This document shows positions 16,738-25,120 of a stretch of 64,000 nucleotides of DNA, piece by piece (position 1 is the stretch's first letter; every line of letters begins with the position of its first letter). This DNA is from an uncultured Methanospirillum sp. (lineage in GTDB: Archaea; Halobacteriota; Methanomicrobia; Methanomicrobiales; Methanospirillaceae). The stretch is taken from positions 2,852,001-2,916,000 of the forward strand of contig NZ_OY764544.1 of the NCBI RefSeq assembly GCF_963668475.1, given 5' to 3'. The notes under the pieces are model-generated. The model worked only from the letters and a program-made list of their open reading frames with translations. It was not told the DNA's origin and made no database searches. Position numbers and translations under genes: made by a program.

Positions 16738-17409
16738 TTACAGATACCCTCCTTCCTTCAATGAGGTGATCCCGGTCTTTGAGATTATTATATGATCCAG
16801 AAGGGGTATGCCCAGAATTTTTCCAGCCTGTACAAGCTGGGTCGTGATCTGGATATCCTGTGAACTTGGTTCGAGGTTTCCTGATGGGTGATTATGAACA
16901 CAGATGATTGAGGCAGCCCGGTCTGATATCGCATCACAATATACCTCACGGGGATGCACAAGACTGTGGTTGAGCAGACCCATTGTGATAGTTCTCGATT
17001 GTATCACTTCTGATGCCCCGTTCAGGGTTACAACCAGGAAATGCTCCTGCTTTTTATACCTGGTCTCAGTGATCTCCGGCAGCTGAAGAATGTCGTCAGG
17101 CCGGGTTATTTTACGTGTGGGCTCATCTGATGGCTTCCCGTATCTTCGGGCAATCTCAAAACATGCCAGAAGAACACATGCCTTCGACTGCCCAATACCT
17201 TCGACACTGATGAGCTGATCGTAGCCTGGAAGGTCCTCCTTCTGTAAGAGATCTGCAACCTCTCTTGAGATTGAGATGATGTCACGGTTCGGGGTCCCTT
17301 TTCCCAGAATAGCAGAGATGAGTTCATGATCTTCAAGAGACACTGCTCCTTTGAGCACCATCTTCTCCCTCGGACGGTCATGAACGTCAATGTCCCGCAT
17401 CCGCCTCAT
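16738..17409 (-). CDS. radC: RadC-family JAB/MPN domain protein
   Basis: A 223-residue RadC-like protein (DUF2466). The N-terminal part carries a helix-hairpin-helix-like segment (LISVEGIGQSKACVLLACFEIARR, near residues 65-88). The C-terminal JAB/MPN-type metalloprotease fold has the family signature ICVHNHPSGNLEPSSQDI with both metal-binding His and the Asp. The biochemical function of RadC is unsettled; an early link to DNA repair was withdrawn. The start at 17409 has an alternative ATG at 17400. It is divergent from the rubrerythrin gene (133 bases) and not obviously part of the redox operon. Confidence 0.93.
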   Translation of the reverse strand: MRRMRDIDVHDRPREKMVLKGAVSLEDHELISAILGKGTPNRDIISISREVADLLQKEDLPGYDQLISVEGIGQSKACVLLACFEIARRYGKPSDEPTRKITRPDDILQLPEITETRYKKQEHFLVVTLNGASEVIQSRTITMGLLNHSLVHPREVYCDAISDRAASIICVHNHPSGNLEPSSQDIQITTQLVQAGKILGIPLLDHIIISKTGITSLKEGGYL

Positions 17410-17542
17410 AGTATCTCTGTTGTCACCTCATCCATAAGGATGTGAATGGTATGGTTGTCACGATGCATCCTCATGTGATTCTGCCGGTACGAACATTCGG
17501 ATATCAGAACTAATTTATGGCCATCTGTAATACTGATCCGGT

Positions 17543-18043
17543 ATGGCAACCAAGGACAATCTGAAAGCAGGCTTTGCCGGAGAATCTCAGGCAAACCGCA
17601 AATATGCATCATTCTCTGAGAAGGCAACAGAAGAAGGATTTCCTCAGGTAGCAAAACTCTTCCGTGCTGCATCAGAAGCCGAAGCCATCCATGCACGCCG
17701 TCACCTCTCAGTTCTGGGTATCGGCTCTACTGCTGACAATCTCGCAGCCTCTGTTGCCGGAGAGACTGAAGAGTTCACCGAGATGTATCCCGGATTTATA
17801 AAAGAGTCCGAGGCTGAAGCGAATGCAGATGCTACCAGGTCGTTCACCTTCGCAATGAAGGCTGAACAGGTCCATGCCGGTCTCTATGAGAAGGCCCTTA
17901 CTGCAATTAAGTCAGGAAAAGACCTTCAGGCAGATCATATCTATCTCTGTCCGGTCTGTGGAAATGTTGCTCTCGACAAAGCCCCGGGAAATTGTCCCAT
18001 CTGTGGTGTTCCTGGATCCAAGTGGTCAGAGATCACTCTCTGA
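17543..18043 (+). CDS. rbr: Rubrerythrin
   Basis: A 166-residue non-heme di-iron peroxidase that reduces H2O2 to water in anaerobes. An N-terminal ferritin-like four-helix domain supplies the Glu/His ligands (GESQANRKYASF, EAEAIHARRHL, FTFAMKAEQVHAGLYEKAL). A C-terminal rubredoxin-like site, YLCPVCGN followed by NCPICG, holds the mononuclear iron. The length fits the short methanogen form. The ATG at 17543 lies about 30 bases after an AT-rich stretch (ACTAATTTATGG) that could serve as its TATA region. It stands next to the divergent redox block, consistent with shared oxygen-stress use. Confidence 0.95.
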   Translation: MATKDNLKAGFAGESQANRKYASFSEKATEEGFPQVAKLFRAASEAEAIHARRHLSVLGIGSTADNLAASVAGETEEFTEMYPGFIKESEAEANADATRSFTFAMKAEQVHAGLYEKALTAIKSGKDLQADHIYLCPVCGNVALDKAPGNCPICGVPGSKWSEITL

Positions 18044-18200
18044 TTCAGAGCATTTTTATCTAAGCCGGGTCGACTTTTTTAAATCAGACTGTACCCCTGC
18101 TAATTTTAGCCGGAGTAGATCCTTTCTTTTCCCGTGTATCTCTCACGTTGCTGAGAGATGACAATCATTCATATATACCTTCGTAGAGAATTATAGGTGC

Positions 18201-19007
18201 ATGAGATCAATCTTCTGGATTGGATGTGTCCTCACGGTTCTCGTCTCCCTGCTCGTCTCCGGAGCATTTGCGGAGTCTGTGAACAATTCTACTGTAAAGG
18301 CAACTGGTGCCCTTGATGTAAACAAGACTGTTCCCGCTCAGGAAGCAACCAGTGTGAATGTTACCGATAAGGCAGTCAATGCTACCTCTCCGGCAGCAAA
18401 GGTAAATGCAACCAGCGGTAAGGCAGCAAATGTCACTACAACAGAACCTGACCTTGTGAATGATACCCTGGTCAAGTTTGTGAATGATGCAAGAACCTTT
18501 GCACTTAACAGCGGCAAGACCACTGCCCTTGCAACCTTTAACAGCCCATCAAGCCAGTTCTCCAACGACAAGATGTACATCTTTGCCTATGACACTGATG
18601 GAAAGGCACTTGCACTTCCATATGATCTGGGATCAGTTGGCAAGAATATGATCTCCGCCACTGACTCAACCGGTCTTCGCTATGTTCAGCAGATGGTTGA
18701 CGTAGCAAAGATTCCAGGCGTTGGATTTGTCAAGTACCAGGAAATAAACCCGCTGAAACAGGGAACTATCATGAACAAGGTATCCTACGTTGCAAGCGTA
18801 GATGGAACCTACTTCATTGGTGCTGGCGTCTACATGACCAAGGATGACAAGAAAACTCCAGCAAAGGCCGAGGTTACAGCAAACATTACTGGCTCTGCAG
18901 TTAATGCAACCAATGCAACTCTGCCTTCAGATACTCCTGTCAAGACAGCAGTAAAAGAAGCTGTAAAAGAAGTAGTAAACAAGACGGTATCCAATCTCAC
19001 CGCGTAA
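18201..19007 (+). CDS. Exported single Cache domain protein with sequon-rich N-terminus
   Basis: A 268-residue exported protein with a signal peptide (FWIGCVLTVLVSLLVSGAFA) and, at residues 90-225, a Cache-type sensor domain of the kind found outside methanogen cells (VNDARTFALNSG, MYIFAYDTDGKALALPYD, YVASVDGTYFIGAGVYM). No kinase or methyl-accepting domain is attached, so it would act as a free or surface-bound ligand-binding protein. The linker at residues 25-85 and the C-terminus are rich in Asn-X-Ser/Thr sites (NNST, NVT, NAT), likely AglB glycosylation targets. It is a single-gene unit. The ligand is unknown. Confidence 0.8.
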   Translation: MRSIFWIGCVLTVLVSLLVSGAFAESVNNSTVKATGALDVNKTVPAQEATSVNVTDKAVNATSPAAKVNATSGKAANVTTTEPDLVNDTLVKFVNDARTFALNSGKTTALATFNSPSSQFSNDKMYIFAYDTDGKALALPYDLGSVGKNMISATDSTGLRYVQQMVDVAKIPGVGFVKYQEINPLKQGTIMNKVSYVASVDGTYFIGAGVYMTKDDKKTPAKAEVTANITGSAVNATNATLPSDTPVKTAVKEAVKEVVNKTVSNLTA

Positions 19008-19211
19008 ATCTAGAGATACTTTCTTCTTTTTTTTGTTCGCTTAACGAACTCCTGTTTCAACTGTAATTCTTCCGCGGCTTCTGAATTGCTACTTATATAA
19101 TCAGCGGGATACAGCCGAACATACCTTTTATGGATCCCTTCACGAAACCTTGATATTAGTTTTTCCCATATATCCTCAGAACTATCTTTTCAGGCGTGGG
19201 GTAATGGGTCT
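19008..19211. promoter_or_regulatory. Intergenic region with T-rich terminator before the dockerin gene
   Basis: A TTCTTCTTTTTTTTG stretch at about 19020-19035 follows the Cache gene and probably ends its transcript. The rest is AT-rich and should hold the promoter of the gene starting at 19212, including the ATATAATCAG stretch near 19095. No RNA gene is seen. Confidence 0.4.
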
Positions 19212-21038
19212 ATGAAACAGGTGTTCGTAGGATTTTTAGTATGCGGGTTGCTGCTGCTCATGCAGATTGTCTCTGCAGCCCCGGGAGAAATTATCTGGCA
19301 GCAGACTCTGGGTGGTCAGGCCGCAGAGGAATGGGGTTACAGCGTAGATACAACCTCTGATAACGGGATGATCATTACCGGGATTGCGTACTCTGAAGAT
19401 GCCAATATCTCCGGTGCGAAGGGTCAGGGGGATCTCTGGGTTGTGCGGTTTGGCCCTGATGGCAAGCCACTCTGGAACCATGCATATGGCGGAAATGGTT
19501 CTGATTATGGTCTTTCAGTGAAAACCCTCAGTGATGGTGGTTCCATTATTGTCGGGACAACCGGGTCAACCAACGGGGATATCTCGGGTTACCATGACAA
19601 CGGCGATCTCTGGGTCATAAAACTGTCATCTTCTGGAGAGCCGGTCTGGAAACATGTGTATGGGGGGAATATGACCGATGAAGGAGGAGACATTATTCCG
19701 ACTCCTGATGGCGGTTATATGGTGGTCGGCTATACCATGTCCAATGACGGGGATGTAACAGGTCATCACGGGGGTGGAGACCTCTGGATGATGGACCTTG
19801 ATCAGGCAGGCTCCCTCGTATGGCAGAAGGTGTTAGGAGGATCAAAGCGTGACAGTGGCAGCAGCATCATCCGAACATCAGACGGGGGGTACGCCATGAC
19901 CGGCAACACCTACTCCAGCGACGGGGATGTGACCTCCAACCACGGCAGCAGCGATCTCTGGGTCGTGAAGACCGATGGAAACGGGACCCTGCTCTGGCAG
20001 AAGTCATATGGAGGTTCGAAACTGGACTGGGGTCATTCACTGATCGAACTCCCGGGAGGCGACCTCCTGGTCGCCGGTGTGACAGCATCATCTGATGGTG
20101 ATGTTCATCTCAATCATGGCGCAGGGGACATCTGGGTCCTCCGTCTTTCATCCCAGGGTAGTCTGATCTGGGAGAAGACGTATGGAGGAAATTTCAGCGA
20201 CAATGTCTGGAAAGTTGAGCCATCACCGGGGGGTGGTGCTTTTCTTGTCGGTGAAACCTTCTCTGTGGACGGTGATATCCCGGGCAACCATGGTGATGCA
20301 GATCTTTGGACCTCTGAGATCGACGGGAACGGAACACTCCTCTGGCAGCGGACACTCGGTGGAAGTAATTATGACAGCGGGTCCTGGGGCAGGCTGATGC
20401 AGGATGGAAATCTTGCTGTTGTTGGGACAACCCGCTCCTCTGATGGAGATGTTCAGGGAAGCATTGGCAATGGAGATCTCTGGGCAGTAAAGATCAATAC
20501 CGGAGGTGTCCCCTCAAACGGATCTGCGAACTCATCTGTTACCACCTCCGTTCAGACACATCCGGTGAACCTGAGTAACGTGAGTGCGAATGGCACAACT
20601 CCTCTCATTGCCGATAATGCTACACAACTGCCACTGTCTCATCCAATAAACAGTACTAACACAACAGGGAATGTCACACCCTCCCAGGTGACTGTGTTCT
20701 CTGGAAATAGTTCTGAAAACCTGACGATGCCCATTCCATCCCCGGCTATCAACCTGACTGCAGGAAATAATACTGTGAATGGAAGTGCAAATCTATCGGT
20801 AAACACCACCCTGGTTCCGATTCCAGGGTTTGTTCAGATCCCGGGAGATCCTGATAGTGATGGAAAATATGAGGACCTGAATGGAAATGGGAAGATTGAC
20901 TTACAGGATCCACCTATACTTTTCAATAACTTCGACTGGATAAAAGCAAACCTTCCGAACCAGGCATTTGACTTCAATGGAAACGGGGTCCTGGATTACG
21001 GGGACATCACCGCATTGTTTGAGGAGGCATCCCGATGA
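19212..21038 (+). CDS. Exported seven-repeat beta-propeller-like protein with dockerin-like C-terminus
   Basis: A 608-residue secreted protein. A signal peptide (VGFLVCGLLLLMQIVSA) is followed by seven consecutive repeats of about 58 residues (residues 25-435). Each has the form ...DGGxxxxGxTxSxDGDVxxxHGxxDLWVVKxDxxGxLLWxxxYGG, so a seven-bladed propeller is the natural prediction. Residues 435-535 form a Thr/Ser/Asn-rich linker with many N-glycosylation sites. The C-terminal 65 residues carry two Ca2+-binding dockerin-type loops, DLNGNGKIDLQD and DFNGNGVLDYGD, after a DPDSDGKYE segment. The stop overlaps the start of the cohesin-like gene as ATGA, so the two products are coupled. Dockerin identity is by motif; the repeat ligand is unknown. 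Confidence 0.82.
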   Translation: MKQVFVGFLVCGLLLLMQIVSAAPGEIIWQQTLGGQAAEEWGYSVDTTSDNGMIITGIAYSEDANISGAKGQGDLWVVRFGPDGKPLWNHAYGGNGSDYGLSVKTLSDGGSIIVGTTGSTNGDISGYHDNGDLWVIKLSSSGEPVWKHVYGGNMTDEGGDIIPTPDGGYMVVGYTMSNDGDVTGHHGGGDLWMMDLDQAGSLVWQKVLGGSKRDSGSSIIRTSDGGYAMTGNTYSSDGDVTSNHGSSDLWVVKTDGNGTLLWQKSYGGSKLDWGHSLIELPGGDLLVAGVTASSDGDVHLNHGAGDIWVLRLSSQGSLIWEKTYGGNFSDNVWKVEPSPGGGAFLVGETFSVDGDIPGNHGDADLWTSEIDGNGTLLWQRTLGGSNYDSGSWGRLMQDGNLAVVGTTRSSDGDVQGSIGNGDLWAVKINTGGVPSNGSANSSVTTSVQTHPVNLSNVSANGTTPLIADNATQLPLSHPINSTNTTGNVTPSQVTVFSGNSSENLTMPIPSPAINLTAGNNTVNGSANLSVNTTLVPIPGFVQIPGDPDSDGKYEDLNGNGKIDLQDPPILFNNFDWIKANLPNQAFDFNGNGVLDYGDITALFEEASR

Positions 21039-22006
21039 AAAAATTGTGTCTTGCGATATTAATTGTGCTTCTTACAGGGTTCTGCTCTGCAACTGGCAGT
21101 GCATCAACCATCAGCATCTCACCGGCGTCGATATCAGGAGTCGGAATGAGCAGTACTGCAACAATTTCTCTTGATTCTGCAGATCAAGGCCTTTCAGGGT
21201 ACATTCTGTCGGTATACCCGGTTAATCCGCAGATTTCAACGATAAACGGGGTAACCTTCCCTGACTGGGCAACCCTTTCTGATGCAACCCATGGTGAAGG
21301 TGCGACATACATCATCAGGGCCCTGGACATGAATGAGGCAGTAGGTCCGGGTGCGAAAAATGTCCCGCTCGCTACATTGACCCTGAGTGGAGTAACTCCT
21401 GGAAGCACACAGATCATGATCGAGGTAAAACAACTCGATGATGACAACGGGAACGCGATCAATTCTCAGGTTATTCCAGGACCGGTCACGGTAAGCAACA
21501 GTGGCGGTGATCAGATCCTGAACCTGCAACTTGTACCGGGCTGGAACTTCATAGGGATCCCAATGTTCATGCAGCCTGGAACAGATACCGCAGAAGTGTT
21601 CAGAAATGTTCCAAGTGCCGGACACTCGGTCTTCACCTACGATGCACAGAAAGGATGGAGTATCGTAGGCCCGAAGGATACTCTCTCTCCAATGAATGCA
21701 TACTGGATCTATACAGAGCAGGCACAGACTATTCCACTCAGGGTTCAGGGACCGGCAACATCCCCCAGAGCACTCGGTTCAGGCTGGAACATATTCGGTG
21801 CTCCGGGACTGGCACAAAAACCTGCATCTGACATCCTTGCGTGCCTGACAGACTGGACATATGTCGTTGGATTCGATTCAATACACCAGCAATATCAACA
21901 GTCGATCATCAAAGGCGGCTCCGGACCAAACTCTGACAAGACCCCGTTAGTTCCGGGAGCAGGGTACTGGATCTACCTCTCTGTACCTGGACAACTGAAC
22001 CCCTGA
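21035..22006 (+). CDS. Exported cohesin-like protein with two tandem C-terminal beta domains
   Basis: A 323-residue secreted protein with a signal peptide (LAILIVLLTGFCSATGSA). Residues 25-150 resemble an archaeal cohesin domain: an STATISLDSADQGLSGYILSV strand region, VTFPDWATLSDATHGEG, PLATLTLSGVTPGSTQI and a KQLDDDNGNAI end. Residues 155-323 hold two copies of a GWNFIGIP / WxxY(W)IY repeat that occurs in archaeal and bacterial exoproteins. There is no membrane anchor at the C-terminus. It is translated in overlap with the dockerin-bearing protein, so a cohesin-dockerin complex outside the cell is a reasonable inference. The cohesin match is by pattern only. Confidence 0.72.
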   Translation: MKKLCLAILIVLLTGFCSATGSASTISISPASISGVGMSSTATISLDSADQGLSGYILSVYPVNPQISTINGVTFPDWATLSDATHGEGATYIIRALDMNEAVGPGAKNVPLATLTLSGVTPGSTQIMIEVKQLDDDNGNAINSQVIPGPVTVSNSGGDQILNLQLVPGWNFIGIPMFMQPGTDTAEVFRNVPSAGHSVFTYDAQKGWSIVGPKDTLSPMNAYWIYTEQAQTIPLRVQGPATSPRALGSGWNIFGAPGLAQKPASDILACLTDWTYVVGFDSIHQQYQQSIIKGGSGPNSDKTPLVPGAGYWIYLSVPGQLNP

Positions 22007-22085
22007 TGGGGACAAATCCATTTATTTCTCCGTGCCATTGTACTAATGAGACTTGCCGTTTGGCAAAGACTCGGACGCTGATATC

Positions 22086-22595
22086 ATGTATCTGAAAGCC
22101 GGAATAATTCTAGTCTCACTGTTCTTCATAATCAGCAGTGTGTCTGCAATCCCCCCACTGCCGTATGAGTTCTATGGCAACGCCACGATCAATGGTGCCC
22201 CTATCCCTGCAGGAACTGTCATTTCAGCAAAGATTGGCGAAACTGAAGTTGGGAACATCACTGTTGGCGAGGCCGGAGTGTATGGAGGTTCAGGCACCTT
22301 TGACAAGCGTCTCGTGGTAAATGGTGATGAGAAGCAGATTGGTCAGTATATCACCTTCAGTGCTCAGGGCATGGAGGCAGCGCAAAAGGTCAAGCTTTAT
22401 GCAGGCGAATCCCAGCGTCTGGATCTGACTTTTGCACCTGGTGTATCAGGAAGCATTGATGCATCGGTGACCCCTTCTCAGCAGACCAATACTCCTGATC
22501 TTCCTAAAGCAGAACCCACAAAGGCAGCACCCATGATCGGTGCTCCTATTGCTGCAGGTCTTCTTGCCCTGGTACTGTTTGCGCGACGATCATAA
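22086..22595 (+). CDS. Exported protein with C-terminal membrane anchor
   Basis: The ATG at 22086 starts a signal peptide (LKAGIILVSLFFIISSVSA), giving 169 residues; an upstream TTG frame adds 11 residues without support. The middle part (FYGNATINGAPIPAGTVISAKI...) is a beta-rich domain seen in methanogen surface proteins. A Pro/Thr/Gln-rich linker then leads to a C-terminal hydrophobic helix (GAPIAAGLLALVLFA) ending in RRS, the layout of an anchored or archaeosortase-type exported protein, although no clear PGF motif is present. It is 79 bases after the cohesin-like gene on the same strand and may anchor that system; this is a guess. Confidence 0.72.
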   Translation: MYLKAGIILVSLFFIISSVSAIPPLPYEFYGNATINGAPIPAGTVISAKIGETEVGNITVGEAGVYGGSGTFDKRLVVNGDEKQIGQYITFSAQGMEAAQKVKLYAGESQRLDLTFAPGVSGSIDASVTPSQQTNTPDLPKAEPTKAAPMIGAPIAAGLLALVLFARRS

Positions 22596-22649
22596 CGGTA
22601 ACCCCCTTTTTCCCGCATCTTCATATCTTCCTACTGCATATCTGCCTGT

Positions 22650-23804
22650 ATGGCACAGGTGACCGTCTATTCAACGCAGAACTGCCCGTACTGCCGTCTT
22701 GCAAAGGCCTTTCTTGACCGCTACGGGGTTGAATACCGGAGTATTGACGTTGGTGTCGATCGCAAGGCAGCAAAAGTGATGGTTGAGAAGTCAGGCCAGT
22801 ACGGGGTGCCGGTGATAACTGTCGATGACGAGGTTATCGTTGGGTTTGACTCGAACCGGCTCTCTGAACTGTTTGGAAGCGGTGAGACATCTTCGGTCTA
22901 TGACGTCATCATCGCTGGTGCAGGTCCGGCAGGAATGACCGCGGCCCTGTATTGTGCACGTAAGAATCTGAAGACGATCGTCATCTCTGAAGACATCGGC
23001 GGGCAGGCTCTTGAGAGTTGGAATATTGAGAATTACATGGGTTACCGGATGGTCACCGGTGATGAACTGATGTCAAAGTTTGAAGAGCAGGTGAGGCAGA
23101 CCGATATCAGGATCGAACTTGATCAGATTACTGCCCTTCTGCCTGTATCAGGCGGGTACCAGGTAAAGACCACATCAGGTCAGGAATTCAAAGGAAAAAG
23201 TATCATCCTTGCACAGGGGAAGCGGCCGCGACGGTTAGGACTGGATCGCGAGGAGGAGTTTACCGGCAGGGGTATTTCTGTTTGTGCCACATGCGACGGC
23301 CCCCTCTTCAAGGAGAAGGTTGTTGCAATTGTTGGTGGTGGGAATTCAGCCTTGCAGACCGCTATTGAGATGAGTAACATTGCTACAACTGTGCACCTTA
23401 TTGTAAGGAGTAAGATCAGGGCTGATCCGATCTACGAAGAGAAGATAAAGAGCCATCCAAACATCATCATTCATCTCGGCTGCGAGGTCACTGAACTTAT
23501 AGGAACAGATCGCTTAAATGGCATTGGGATCAAGGAACGACTATCCGGGAAGAGTGAGGAGTTGCAGGTTGATGGTCTCTTCACCGAGATAGGCTGGGTT
23601 CCAAACACCAGTTTCCTGGAAGGGCTGCTTAAACTCAATTATCTGAAAGAGATCGAGATCGATATCAACTGTCGGACAAATGTACCTGGCATTTTTGCTG
23701 CCGGCGATGTCACTGCTGTTCTTGGCAAACAGATCATCATCGCTGCCGGTGAGGGAGCAAAGGCTGCTCTCGCAACATTTGACTACCTGATGATGAAACA
23801 GTAA
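22650..23804 (+). CDS. Thioredoxin reductase with N-terminal glutaredoxin domain
   Basis: A 384-residue fusion. Residues 1-78 are a glutaredoxin/NrdH-like domain with redox site CPYC at residues 13-16 and the GVPVITVDDEVIVGFD segment. Residues 84-384 are a low-molecular-weight thioredoxin reductase: FAD-binding AGAGPAGMTAAL near 90, redox site CATCD near 217, NAD(P)-binding GGGNSALQTA near 235, and the terminal FAD motif GIFAAGDVTA near 352. The reductase would reduce its own glutaredoxin domain and through it cellular disulfides. The electron donor could be NADPH or F420H2; I see no decisive motif. It is a single gene, convergent with the DNA methyltransferase. Confidence 0.93.
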   Translation: MAQVTVYSTQNCPYCRLAKAFLDRYGVEYRSIDVGVDRKAAKVMVEKSGQYGVPVITVDDEVIVGFDSNRLSELFGSGETSSVYDVIIAGAGPAGMTAALYCARKNLKTIVISEDIGGQALESWNIENYMGYRMVTGDELMSKFEEQVRQTDIRIELDQITALLPVSGGYQVKTTSGQEFKGKSIILAQGKRPRRLGLDREEEFTGRGISVCATCDGPLFKEKVVAIVGGGNSALQTAIEMSNIATTVHLIVRSKIRADPIYEEKIKSHPNIIIHLGCEVTELIGTDRLNGIGIKERLSGKSEELQVDGLFTEIGWVPNTSFLEGLLKLNYLKEIEIDINCRTNVPGIFAAGDVTAVLGKQIIIAAGEGAKAALATFDYLMMKQ

Positions 23805-23847
23805 AACCGGAGGGCAGACGAACTGACAGCACCGGGTTCCGGAACGA

Positions 23848-25113
23848 TCAATCCTCTTTTTGAAACAATACAATCCGGTTGGTGTTGGTTCCTATTTCCA
23901 TATTTGACACACCCCAGATGTTTGCGGTTTTGGTAAACTCCTGACTGTTCACCACGATCCCCCTGCAGGTAAAACCTGCATTCAGCCCGACCGGCACAAT
24001 CACCTCATCAAGCATGACCGTACGGTTCCTCACTTCCCCAACCTCAAAGGCTACCCATCCGCCAGGCCGTGTGATCCTGAAGAGTTCATAAAAAACCTCC
24101 TGCATCACGTCTGTCCAGTCGCTCACCCGGGGGAGTTTGGTTATGCGGGAGCCGATCTCCTCCTCATCAATGCCGTTGAACCAACACCTGAGCCAGTTGT
24201 CAGCAGAGTACTGGACAATATCCAGAAATGGTGGTGACGTGACCGTGAGGCTGACTGAGTTATCCTCAATCGCAGGTGTCTTCCGTGCATCACCGGTGAT
24301 GAACTGAATACTGTCACCTGCCTCATGGAGGTTTTTGCTCTCCTGTCTTGTCAGATCTTTTATAAGAGTCCGGGATTTTTTCAGAATTATATCTCTGGTA
24401 CTCCGGTATGGAGGCTGTTGCCCACGCGTCTCATTGATCCGTACCTGCCGGTCAGGTGAGACCGCCTGGTTTGGTGGGAGGGTGTATACTGAAAAAAAAC
24501 CTGGTGAATGTCCGGTCAGTCTGTTGGTTGCAACCATCCTGATCCACTGATCGAGGTGGTCAAGGCTTTCTGTCTGCTCACGTTCAAGAAGATACGTCCT
24601 GAGCGAAAGGATCTCCGCCTCAGTCTCAGGGTGGTAGAACATGGAGAGATCGCGTTCAGCTTTGAGTCCTGGTGTGTACGGGATCGCAAGAAGCCGTGCC
24701 TTTACCTCTCCTGGATCAGGAATAAAAAACCGTGGTACGGTAAGAATTCGCGAGAGAGGATTGATGTCATTTGCAACAACCCTCCTGCCAAGGAGGCCCG
24801 CCTCAAGTGGTGTCGTTCCCCTTCCTGCAAACGGGTCGTATACGAGGTCTCCTGGCTCGGTCAGGAGTGAAATAAAAAACCTGGGAAGCTGGGGCTTAAA
24901 GCAGGCACGGTATGAGATCTCATGGATCTTTGCTGCCTGTCGTTGCCGCGCAGTCCAGAACTCGTTTGTGTACCTGACTATGTGGTTCCCTGATACTGTA
25001 ATGGTATCAGGAAGGGTAGTCCCCTCTTGAAGCGTCCGCTGACCGGATGAATCATCTTCAAGGATAAAAGACCGGAGGTATGTATCCACCTCCCCAGGAG
25101 TTCGCCGGCTCAT
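23848..25113 (-). CDS. DNA methyltransferase, N6-adenine/N4-cytosine type
   Basis: About 421 residues from the ATG at 25113 (a TTG frame to 25152 overlaps the TfrB gene). The S-adenosylmethionine-binding motif VYDPFAGRGTTPLEAG lies near residue 88 and the catalytic motif VTSPPFLDIVQYS near 290. The large segment between them could hold target recognition. The order (FxGxG before SPP, with an insertion between) resembles alpha-type amino-methyltransferases. No restriction endonuclease gene is adjacent, so it is an orphan enzyme or acts on another nucleic acid. It starts 5 bases after the tfrB stop and may be co-transcribed with it, which is an odd pairing. Confidence 0.8.
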   Translation of the reverse strand: MSRRTPGEVDTYLRSFILEDDSSGQRTLQEGTTLPDTITVSGNHIVRYTNEFWTARQRQAAKIHEISYRACFKPQLPRFFISLLTEPGDLVYDPFAGRGTTPLEAGLLGRRVVANDINPLSRILTVPRFFIPDPGEVKARLLAIPYTPGLKAERDLSMFYHPETEAEILSLRTYLLEREQTESLDHLDQWIRMVATNRLTGHSPGFFSVYTLPPNQAVSPDRQVRINETRGQQPPYRSTRDIILKKSRTLIKDLTRQESKNLHEAGDSIQFITGDARKTPAIEDNSVSLTVTSPPFLDIVQYSADNWLRCWFNGIDEEEIGSRITKLPRVSDWTDVMQEVFYELFRITRPGGWVAFEVGEVRNRTVMLDEVIVPVGLNAGFTCRGIVVNSQEFTKTANIWGVSNMEIGTNTNRIVLFQKED

Positions 25114-25120
25114 CTCGAAG

